Assembly (NCBI GenBank): GCA_955652255.1
Contig: CATPAW010000197.1
Coordinates: forward strand, 1 to 8,611
Length of the DNA stretch: 8,611 bases
DNA from: an uncultured Chthoniobacterales bacterium
GTDB lineage: Bacteria; Verrucomicrobiota; Verrucomicrobiia; Chthoniobacterales; UBA10450
Direction: 5' to 3'
Part shown: piece by piece, positions 1 to 5,855 of the stretch
Layout of the letters: every line of letters begins with the position of its first letter
Numbering within the stretch: position 1 is the stretch's first letter
Position numbers and translations under genes: made by a program
The notes under the pieces: model-generated
The model's database searches: none
Told to the model about the DNA's origin: nothing
Seen by the model: the letters and a program-made list of their open reading frames with translations, nothing else

Positions 1-530
1 ATTGTCGATCTTCCGATCGCGCTGCGAGGTTCTTTTAAAGAGAGTTTCGGCAGCAGTGCGGTACGCTGGTAAAGAAAATTTGTCATCGCTTCGAGTCCCG
101 GTGCGATCACGCCGCCGACATAATTTCTCTTTTCCGAGACAATATCAAACGTCACCGCCGTTCCAAAATCAACCACGATCGCAGGCCAACCGTAAAGCGC
201 TGCGACCGCTGCCGCATTGGCCAGTCGATCAGCGCCAATGGTTTTCGACGCCGGGTAATCGATTCCGACGCCGAGCTTCAGCCGCGAATTCAACCACAGC
301 ACTTTGGTGCACCCGATCGCCTTTCGGACTTCGCGATTTTTCGGCGGCACAACTGAAGCAACAACCAACATGTCGATCTTGCACCGCTTCAAGAATCGAC
401 GAACAAATGCGCTGGTAAGTTTATCCGTCTCGATCCGAGTTGACCGGCCGAGGCGCGTTCGTGAAGCGAATGCGAGCTTGGTAAATGAATTGCTAATGTC
501 GATCAGCAAATAATTTGTTGCGCGACTCAT
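1..530 (-). CDS. coaX: Type III pantothenate kinase, N-terminal 176 residues (C-terminus beyond the window)
   Basis: CoaX phosphorylates pantothenate with ATP, the first step of coenzyme A synthesis, in the cytoplasm. Reading leftward from the ATG at 530-528 gives 176 residues with no stop before the edge; the family is usually about 250 residues, so roughly the last third is missing. Visible motifs: the N-terminal ASKHA phosphate loop (DISNS, residues 11-15, where the family norm is D-x-G-N-T/S), GADR at 99-102 with the presumed catalytic Asp101, DFGTAVTFD at 121-129, then the GG...APG turn at 139-145 and IGRST at the cut end. The change of Gly to Ser in the first motif (Ser13) is uncommon, but the other motifs are intact. 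No Shine-Dalgarno site precedes the start. It is transcribed divergently from hemB across 122 bp. Confidence 0.93.
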   Translation of the reverse strand, partial: MSRATNYLLIDISNSFTKLAFASRTRLGRSTRIETDKLTSAFVRRFLKRCKIDMLVVASVVPPKNREVRKAIGCTKVLWLNSRLKLGVGIDYPASKTIGADRLANAAAVAALYGWPAIVVDFGTAVTFDIVSEKRNYVGGVIAPGLEAMTNFLYQRTALLPKLSLKEPRSAIGRST

Positions 531-617
531 TGCACGGCAGGCGAGCCAAGCAGCCGCTACCGCTAACCTGACACGCCGTCAAGTCCACCGGTCGGACCGG
601 CTCGTCCTGTGGCGAGC

Positions 618-646
618 TTGCGACGCTATTGCCAAACGCGTAGCAT
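618..646 (+). promoter_or_regulatory. Candidate sigma70-type promoter of hemB, placed for a leaderless transcript
   Basis: TTGCGA (618-623, 4 of 6 matches to TTGACA) is followed by a 17-bp spacer and TAGCAT (641-646, 4 of 6 matches to TATAAT). Six bases separate the -10 box from the GTG at 653, so transcription would begin at or next to the start codon. This agrees with the absence of any Shine-Dalgarno sequence and with an in-frame stop at 641-643, which prevents a more upstream start. Both boxes are imperfect, so this is a prediction from spacing and position. Confidence 0.4.
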
Positions 647-652
647 CGCTCC

Positions 653-1639
653 GTGAGAAAACTGGTCCATCGACCACGCCGGTTACGAAGGTCGCCAGGC
701 CTGCGGAATCTTATTCGTGAGACGAACCTAAGCGCGCGCGATTTTGTTCTGCCGCTTTTCGTCAGCGAAAAAATAGAAAAACGCCAGGCGATCGAAAGCA
801 TGCCAGGCGTGTTTCAATTTTCGCCGGATGGAATCGTCGATGAAGCGCGGCGCGCGCAGGATCTCGGACTGCAAGCCATCCTTCTTTTCGGAGTTCCTCG
901 CGAAAAGGATGAACAGGCGAGCGGCGCTTATGCCGAAAATGGCGTCGTCCAAAAAACGCTCCGTGCGATCAAGTCAAAATGTCCGGAAGTGGTCGCGATC
1001 ACCGACGTTTGTTTGTGCCAATACATGAGTCACGGTCATTGCGGCGTCGCACGGATCGATGGCGATCATTTCCACGTGCTCAACGACGAGACGGTCGATC
1101 TCTTGGTCAAGACCGCCCTTTCCCACGCCCACGCCGGCGCAGACATGGTAGCGCCCAGCGATATGATGGATGGTCGCATCGGTGCAATCCGCGAAGCATT
1201 GGACGCAAACGGGTTCGATCAAACCGGCATTATGAGTTATGCGGCCAAGTTTGCCTCGGTCTTTTACGGTCCGTTTCGCGACGCTGCGGAAAGTCCGCCC
1301 AAGTTTGGCGATCGCCGCTCTTATCAAATGGATTGTGCTAACGCGGAAGAAGCATTGCGCGAGGTCGCGCTCGATGTCGAAGAAGGAGCGGACATTTTGA
1401 TGATCAAACCGGCGCTTCCCTACATCGACATCTTGTGGCGGGTGCGCGAGCGCTTCGCCAAACCGACCGCGGTTTATCACGTGAGCGGCGAATATGCCAT
1501 GGTCAAAGCCGCTGCCGAAAAAGGCTTTCTCGATGAGCGTGCGGCCGTTCTCGAAATCATGACCTCACTCAAGCGCGCCGGCGCGGACATCATCGTCACC
1601 TACTGGGCGCGCGAACTCGCCGAATGGGTGCGGGAGTAA
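653..1639 (+). CDS. hemB: Porphobilinogen synthase (delta-aminolevulinic acid dehydratase), zinc type
   Basis: HemB condenses two 5-aminolevulinate molecules into porphobilinogen, the first common step to heme and other tetrapyrroles, in the cytoplasm. The 328-residue product has the normal family length. It carries the cysteine triad that marks zinc-dependent enzymes (C120, C122, C130 in DVCLCQYMSHGHCG) and the two Schiff-base lysines, K199 in SYAAKFAS and K252 in MIKPALPYIDI. The N-terminal RPRRLRR basic arm is also typical. The GTG at 653 is chosen because an in-frame stop lies at 641-643 and no ATG occurs before residue 50, well inside the conserved fold. No Shine-Dalgarno site is visible. 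The 3' end overlaps the next gene by 16 bp, so the two are probably co-transcribed and may be translationally coupled. Confidence 0.97.
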   Translation: MRKLVHRPRRLRRSPGLRNLIRETNLSARDFVLPLFVSEKIEKRQAIESMPGVFQFSPDGIVDEARRAQDLGLQAILLFGVPREKDEQASGAYAENGVVQKTLRAIKSKCPEVVAITDVCLCQYMSHGHCGVARIDGDHFHVLNDETVDLLVKTALSHAHAGADMVAPSDMMDGRIGAIREALDANGFDQTGIMSYAAKFASVFYGPFRDAAESPPKFGDRRSYQMDCANAEEALREVALDVEEGADILMIKPALPYIDILWRVRERFAKPTAVYHVSGEYAMVKAAAEKGFLDERAAVLEIMTSLKRAGADIIVTYWARELAEWVRE

Positions 1640-2352
1640 ACAACCGCCGCGGCGAAACCGTCGCGCACGCGCGCTTAAAACGTCTCGCACTTCTTTGGGC
1701 GCAGGCACACGATTATTCCGCGTGCGCTTTCGAAATCACTTTGCCGCGATGCCGCTACCGCGCCGATCTCGCTGCTTATCGACCCAGGTCGACAGGACTC
1801 GGATCGACGGCCATATTTGAGTGCAAACAGGCGCTTGTCGATCTTCGGCGAGACAATTGCCGCACAACCGCAACCCGCCAACGCCTCGAGAAAGTGCAAC
1901 GGCGCCGGCAAATTCTCGAAAAACATTTGCGCATGCATTATCCGAACCTTCGAATCGCCGATTCGTTGTTCAGCGAATTTGAATCGCATGATTTCGCGGC
2001 AATCAAGCATCGCGGCTACGGCCGGGTTTTGCGCAAACTAGCCGCGTTACAAAATCGCCTGTTTGATTGCACGAAATTCGAGACTCTGATGCGCTATCGT
2101 TGCGCAAATTTGTTTTTTCTTGTTTTGCCTAATGAGTTGTTCCAGGCCTCGGAGGTGCCGGTTGGCTGGGGCGTGCTGGCACAAGCAGATGGCGGGCTCG
2201 CGCTCATGCGCAAGCCCGTCTGGCAGGAAAGCGCCCCCGAGAATCGCCTCTGGTTCTTGCAGCGAATCGCCACTGCTGGTACGCGAGCGTTGAACCGGCA
2301 GTTGGAAATCACATTCGAGGACGTGATTTCCTCTCGTCGCCGATCTTGTTAG
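1624..2352 (+). CDS. PD-(D/E)XK nuclease-like protein, MmcB-like core with a helical insert
   Basis: This 242-residue product is not a named enzyme I recognise, but its core reads like the PD-(D/E)XK nuclease fold of the MmcB type. An N-terminal helix (HARLKRLALLW, 16-26) and a strand with Glu37 come first. RADLAAY follows with Asp48, then IFECKQ with Glu66 and Lys68, matching the D...ExK(Q) metal-binding pattern. Near the C-terminus, FFLVLPNE (164-171) and VPVGWGVL (178-185) resemble the closing strands of MmcB, a putative DNA-repair nuclease. Residues about 79-157 are a charged, helix-rich insert not found in compact MmcB proteins. The ATG at 1624 overlaps the hemB end, suggesting expression from the hemB transcript. 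A role in DNA or RNA processing is inferred from the fold only; substrate unknown. Confidence 0.8.
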   Translation: MGAGVNNRRGETVAHARLKRLALLWAQAHDYSACAFEITLPRCRYRADLAAYRPRSTGLGSTAIFECKQALVDLRRDNCRTTATRQRLEKVQRRRQILEKHLRMHYPNLRIADSLFSEFESHDFAAIKHRGYGRVLRKLAALQNRLFDCTKFETLMRYRCANLFFLVLPNELFQASEVPVGWGVLAQADGGLALMRKPVWQESAPENRLWFLQRIATAGTRALNRQLEITFEDVISSRRRSC

Positions 2353-3902
2353 CCGTTCCTGGCTTTCTTCGAAACTGGGACAAGCAGATTTCGCCCCTTC
2401 ATTTCCGCCGGTTGTTTCATTCCGAGCAAAAACAAAATCGTCGGCGCGACGTCAGCCAGAATTCCATCTTCGCAGCGAAACTCAGCGGCATTCTCCGCGA
2501 CATAAATGAAATGCACCAGATTAGTGGTGTGCGCGGTGTTCGGCGATCCATCCCGATTGCACATTTGCTCGCAGTTACCGTGGTCAGCAGTGACAATGCA
2601 TTTACCGCCAAGCTCGAGAAGCTTCGGGATGATTTTGCCGACGCATTCGTCCACAGTCTCAACCGCCTTGATTCCCGCTTCGATGATGCCGGTATGCCCG
2701 ACCATGTCGGGATTCGCGAAATTCAGGACGATCAAATCATAATTGGCCAGCCGTGCAAGCAGCTCGTCGGTGACAGGCCGCGCGCTCATCTCCGGCTGCA
2801 AATCGTAGGTCGCGACTTTTGGCGAAGGCACAATCTTCCGGTCTTCTCCGGCAAAGGCGCGCTCGATTCCGCCGTTAAAAAAATAAGTCACGTGCGGATA
2901 CTTTTCCGTTTCGGCAATGCGCAGTTGCGATTTGCCCGCCACGCTCACGATCTCGCCCAAAATGTGCGCGAGTTTTTCCGGCGGGAAAATAAACGGCGAG
3001 TGATAGCGGACATCGTATTGCGTAAGGCTGACAAAGCGAACGCGCGGCCAGGATTCGCGCTCGAAACCGTCGAATTTCTCGAGAAGAAAAGCTTGCGACA
3101 ATTGCCGCGCGCGATCCGCACGAAAGTTGAAAAACAAGACGGTGTCGCGATCACGGACGCGCTGTCCATTCGCGTGGGCAAAAATAAGCGGCGGCATAAA
3201 CTCATCGGTCTTGCCGAGTTTGTATTGTCGATCTAACGCTTCAGACGGCGACGATTCGCAAATTTCGCCCCGGCCAAGAACGATTGCGTCCCAGGCTTTT
3301 TTTGTCCGGTCCCAGCGACGATCGCGATCCATCGCAAAATAACGCCCGACAACGGTGACAATTCGCGCGCCGCTCTTTTTCAATTCCTCAGCGCAAATTT
3401 TTAGATACTCCGCGCCGCCGGTGGGTGATGCATCGCGTCCATCGGTGAAAGCATGAACGAAGATTTCGTTAACGCCCGCCTCTTGTGCGGCATTAGCGAG
3501 TGCAAGCAAGTGCGAGTAGTGGCTGTGCACGCCACCATCTGAGATGAGCCCGAGAAGATGAAGCCGATGGTCCCGCGCCGCCGCGAACGCTTCCTGGGCG
3601 ACGGGATTGTGCGCGAGCTCACCCTGCGCAATTGCCTTATTGATGCGAGTCAGGTCCTGATAAACAATTCGACCGGCGCCCAGATTGAGATGGCCTACTT
3701 CCGAGTTGCCCATTTGTCCTTTCGGCAAACCGACCTCGGCCCCGCTGGCGCTCAACCTACTGGCTGGATAATCGCGATAAAGTTTGTCGTGGAACGGAGT
3801 GCGGGCGAGAAGCGTGGCGTCCCCATTTTCTTCGCGCTTTTCTTTCCCGCCGGGATTGATGCCCCAACCGTCGCGAACGATGAGCAGGATCGGGCACGCC
3901 AT
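2349..3902 (-). CDS. gpmI: 2,3-bisphosphoglycerate-independent phosphoglycerate mutase
   Basis: GpmI interconverts 3- and 2-phosphoglycerate in glycolysis and gluconeogenesis using two metal ions (usually manganese) and a phosphoserine intermediate. The 517-residue protein has the normal length and every expected catalytic element of this alkaline-phosphatase-superfamily enzyme: Asp11 (RDGWG), nucleophile Ser67 (GNSEVGH), the SDGGVHSH and FTDGRDASP motifs of the inserted transferase domain (121-128 and 152-160), GRYFAMDRDRRWDR (187-199), NFRADRARQ (259-267), Asp399 and His403 (NPDMVGH), Asp440-His441 (ADHGN) and His458 (TAHT). The ATG at 3902-3900 sits 10 codons before the first catalytic Asp, as is usual. 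No Shine-Dalgarno site is seen. It is divergent from the phosphatase homologue (85 bp apart) and convergent with the upstream nuclease-like gene, sharing bases of the stop codons. Confidence 0.97.
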   Translation of the reverse strand: MACPILLIVRDGWGINPGGKEKREENGDATLLARTPFHDKLYRDYPASRLSASGAEVGLPKGQMGNSEVGHLNLGAGRIVYQDLTRINKAIAQGELAHNPVAQEAFAAARDHRLHLLGLISDGGVHSHYSHLLALANAAQEAGVNEIFVHAFTDGRDASPTGGAEYLKICAEELKKSGARIVTVVGRYFAMDRDRRWDRTKKAWDAIVLGRGEICESSPSEALDRQYKLGKTDEFMPPLIFAHANGQRVRDRDTVLFFNFRADRARQLSQAFLLEKFDGFERESWPRVRFVSLTQYDVRYHSPFIFPPEKLAHILGEIVSVAGKSQLRIAETEKYPHVTYFFNGGIERAFAGEDRKIVPSPKVATYDLQPEMSARPVTDELLARLANYDLIVLNFANPDMVGHTGIIEAGIKAVETVDECVGKIIPKLLELGGKCIVTADHGNCEQMCNRDGSPNTAHTTNLVHFIYVAENAAEFRCEDGILADVAPTILFLLGMKQPAEMKGRNLLVPVSKKARNG

Positions 3903-3951
3903 AACGGCGCACTCTGCCGACGATTCTCAAGATCGACAAGTCGTTCTTTCG

Positions 3952-3981
3952 TTGACAAGGTAAGGGAGGCACCTCTACATC
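3952..3981 (+). promoter_or_regulatory. Candidate promoter of the phosphatase homologue, with perfect -35 box
   Basis: A perfect TTGACA (3952-3957) is followed by an 18-bp spacer and TACATC (3976-3981, a weak 3 of 6 match to TATAAT). Six bases separate this from the GTG at 3988, the same geometry as upstream of hemB, so the transcript could begin at the start codon. The GGGAGG at 3964-3969 would then lie in the promoter spacer and not in the mRNA. The weak -10 box lowers confidence. Confidence 0.4.
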
Positions 3982-3987
3982 GCCCTC

Positions 3988-5259
3988 GTGAAGTGGCGCA
4001 ACCGATTGCTGGCGCTTATCTGCCTCTTCGTCTTTGCCGGCCTCGGCGTCGTTTATTTCAAACACTGGGTCGTCCAAAAGCCTTTCGGAATAATTCTGTT
4101 CATTGGAGAGGGACTCGCACCCGGCCGGCTGGCCATGACGCGCGTTTACATCCGCGGCGCAGATCGGCCCCTGGCCGTCGAGTCGATGAATCACGTCGCT
4201 CTGATAAAGAATCACTCGAAGGATTTTGCCGCTCCCGACCAGGCCGCCGCGGCAACTGCAATAGCAACGGGAAGCAAAGTGAACAATCGAGCGATCTCCG
4301 TCGATGAGAATGGAAAACCACTCACGAGCATCGTGGAGTTGGCTCGTGCGCACGGTCGCGCTACCGGTCTTGTCACGAACGCAAAATTAACTGATCCTAC
4401 GAGCGCGGCATTTTACTCGCATCCAGCCGATCCAAACGACGCCGAACGCATCGCGCAGGAATTCGTCGAAGACGGAAAGATGGACGTTGCCATGGGTGGC
4501 GGCGTCAAGCTTTTTATTCCCGATGCAAAGGGTGGAGAAAGACAGGATGGCCGCGATCTTCTGCTCGAGCTGCGCCGTAATGGTTTCGATATCGTTCGCA
4601 CGCGAGCCGAACTGGAAGCAATTCCCGCATCCCGCCGGCCACGTCTATTCGGTGCTTTTAGTAATGCGGACCTCGCGTTTGCGAATCAGGTTGAGGAACG
4701 GAGCGAACAACCCAGCCTTAGCGACATGGTGCGTCGCGCAATTGAACTGCTTCAATATAATGCGGGCGGTTATTTGCTGGTCGTCGACGCCGGATTAATG
4801 CGTAAAGCTGCCCAGGACAACAACGGAGAAAGAACGCTGGGTGAAACCGCGGAATTAGACCGCGCAGTCGCAATTGCACAACGATATGCCGGCCAAAGAT
4901 CGACAATCATCGTCTGTGGCGATGTCGCGATTGGTGGGTTGAGCTTGAACGGCTTTCCGTTTCGCACTGACAGTGGCATCGCATTGCTCGGTCTTAATTC
5001 AGCCGGAGAACCGTGGATTACGTGGGCGACGGGTCCGAATGGCACCCACTCTTACGGCGCGGCGAAATTGCCGGGCAAACTTGAAGGGGCACCCCAGCCC
5101 CGCGAACCGGAACGCCTCGAGCCCGCTGCATTTTATACAAAGATGGCGCTTGGCACCGTCGATGATGTCATTGCGTTCGGAACCGGCCCGGGAACCGACA
5201 TTTTGCAAGGTTGGATGGAGAACACGATCATTTTCGAAATTATCCGAAATGAGCTTTAG
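3988..5259 (+). CDS. Membrane-anchored alkaline phosphatase homologue lacking the catalytic residues (likely pseudoenzyme)
   Basis: The 423-residue product follows the PhoA-type alkaline phosphatase fold throughout. It starts with a signal anchor (hydrophobic 6-24 after MKWRNR), so the domain probably faces the periplasm. FIGEGLAPG (38-46) matches the first metal motif, with Glu41 for Asp. PDQAAAATAIATGSK (83-97) aligns without gaps to the nucleophile motif, but Gln85 replaces the phosphorylated serine. TDPTSAAF (135-142) keeps Asp136 and Thr138. VVDAGLMRKAAQ (265-276) has Asp267, Arg272 and Gln276 where E. coli PhoA has Glu322, Asp327 and His331. CGDVAIGG has Asp312-Val313 for Asp-His. LGTVDDV has Gly389 for His412. 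Phosphatase activity is therefore unlikely; a binding or structural role is inferred. The reading frame is intact and full length. The start is GTG at 3988, since an in-frame stop lies at 3961-3963 with no ATG between. Confidence 0.87.
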   Translation: MKWRNRLLALICLFVFAGLGVVYFKHWVVQKPFGIILFIGEGLAPGRLAMTRVYIRGADRPLAVESMNHVALIKNHSKDFAAPDQAAAATAIATGSKVNNRAISVDENGKPLTSIVELARAHGRATGLVTNAKLTDPTSAAFYSHPADPNDAERIAQEFVEDGKMDVAMGGGVKLFIPDAKGGERQDGRDLLLELRRNGFDIVRTRAELEAIPASRRPRLFGAFSNADLAFANQVEERSEQPSLSDMVRRAIELLQYNAGGYLLVVDAGLMRKAAQDNNGERTLGETAELDRAVAIAQRYAGQRSTIIVCGDVAIGGLSLNGFPFRTDSGIALLGLNSAGEPWITWATGPNGTHSYGAAKLPGKLEGAPQPREPERLEPAAFYTKMALGTVDDVIAFGTGPGTDILQGWMENTIIFEIIRNEL

Positions 5260-5276
5260 CAGCTGCCTACGCCGTC

Positions 5277-5298
5277 AAAAAAAAGCCGATCGATCGGC
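5277..5298 (-). terminator. Rho-independent terminator for leftward transcription
   Basis: A perfect 14-bp palindrome, GCCGATCGATCGGC (5285-5298), is bordered on its left by eight A residues (5277-5284). Read on the minus strand this is a hairpin followed by eight T residues. An alternative, longer stem pairs 5290-5297 with 5306-5313 (8 bp). It lies about 40 bp beyond the minus-strand stop at 5340-5338 and 18 bp beyond the stop of the plus-strand phosphatase homologue. In the plus direction it has no T run, so it mainly serves leftward transcription. Confidence 0.6.
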
Positions 5299-5337
5299 GC
5301 GCTTTCCGATCGACGAGCTTGTGCCTTAAAGCTGTTA

Positions 5338-5571
5338 TTACGGGCTGACTTCCGGGACAAACGTAAATGGAGGCGGGTCAGGATGAGTAATCGGAGGGCC
5401 TTCGGCTGGAGGCGCCTCCGAGGGAACCTCTTTTGCGTCTTTGGCTTCTCCGAAATCTCTCCCTTCCAGAACGGCTTTCCTATCAAAAGCAACTTCTTCG
5501 CGACGTGCACTGAAGGTGCTCGAAGCGATCAGACACTTCGAAGATCCCGCGCCATCGTCGCATCGCGGAGG
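5338..5571 (-). CDS. Possible small proline-rich protein, 5' end unresolved (may be a gene remnant)
   Basis: A minus-strand frame runs open from just after an in-frame stop at 5574-5572 to TAA at 5340-5338, giving 77 residues. Its C-terminal half looks like real protein: an acidic, charged middle (FSARREEVAFDRK, then LEGRDFGEAKDAKEV) and a tail with 11 prolines in the last 28 residues, ending FTFVPEVSP. Codon choice resembles the neighbouring genes, and a leftward terminator follows. Against it, there is no ATG, GTG or TTG at a sensible place; the best candidate is a CTG at 5532-5530. The upstream side runs directly into a repeat cluster. It could be a truncated or frameshifted gene, or a non-coding coincidence. 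Function unknown. Confidence 0.35.
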   Translation of the reverse strand, partial: PPRCDDGAGSSKCLIASSTFSARREEVAFDRKAVLEGRDFGEAKDAKEVPSEAPPAEGPPITHPDPPPFTFVPEVSP

Positions 5572-5573
5572 TT

Positions 5574-5808
5574 AACAACCCCGGCCTACCTCGTTATTGG
5601 ATGGCCATTCATTGTTGACTATTGGCAGAAAAGGGCATTTGAGTTGCCGCGTAACACAGGCACCTTGCCTGTTCGGCCGACCAGCCTTCCCAGCCTGCAT
5701 GGTTGCTCGCTGGGCAGGACGCCGGCGCGACGGTTCACAATTCTACTTTTACGTTCGCGCAGCATTCCAGAGTTGGGCGCCCGAAACAACCGGGCTACCT
5801 CGTAGAGG
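5574..5808. repeat. Intergenic repeat cluster: imperfect direct repeats flanking inverted repeats
   Basis: An imperfect direct repeat occurs at 5574-5594 and 5785-5803. Both copies share AACAACC and CTACCTCGT, separated by 5 bases in the left copy and 3 in the right. Between them lie a hairpin ACAGGCA-CCT-TGCCTGT (5656-5672) and an inverted repeat CCCAGC / GCTGGG (5689-5694, 5709-5714). GGTT-AAC-AACC (5570-5580) overlaps the left copy. Palindromic units of this kind resemble dispersed intergenic repeats I associate with verrucomicrobial genomes, but that is recollection and cannot be tested from one window. No transposase or terminal repeats of an insertion sequence are present. Confidence 0.5.
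5656..5672. repeat. Perfect 7-bp hairpin within the repeat cluster
   Basis: ACAGGCA (5656-5662) and TGCCTGT (5666-5672) are exact inverted repeats around a three-base loop. There is no T tract on either side, so it is unlikely to be a terminator. It fits a REP-like element. Confidence 0.55.
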
Positions 5809-5855
5809 AACGTTGATTTTCGTGCCGAGTTAAGGAAAACTTACCCCTCAAACCT

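Noticed and set aside
974..1480. 168-codon minus-strand frame inside hemB
   Set aside because: Antisense shadow of a well-conserved enzyme; its composition follows the hemB codons and it shows no domain.
5256..5510. 84-codon minus-strand frame starting with GTG
   Set aside because: Strongly basic with no motif, overlaps the terminator and the end of the phosphatase homologue, and competes with the proline-rich frame that has better composition and ends before the terminator.
5383..5805. 140-codon plus-strand open frame
   Set aside because: It is rich in Arg and Ser, has no recognisable domain, crosses the repeat cluster, and is antisense to a more protein-like minus-strand frame.
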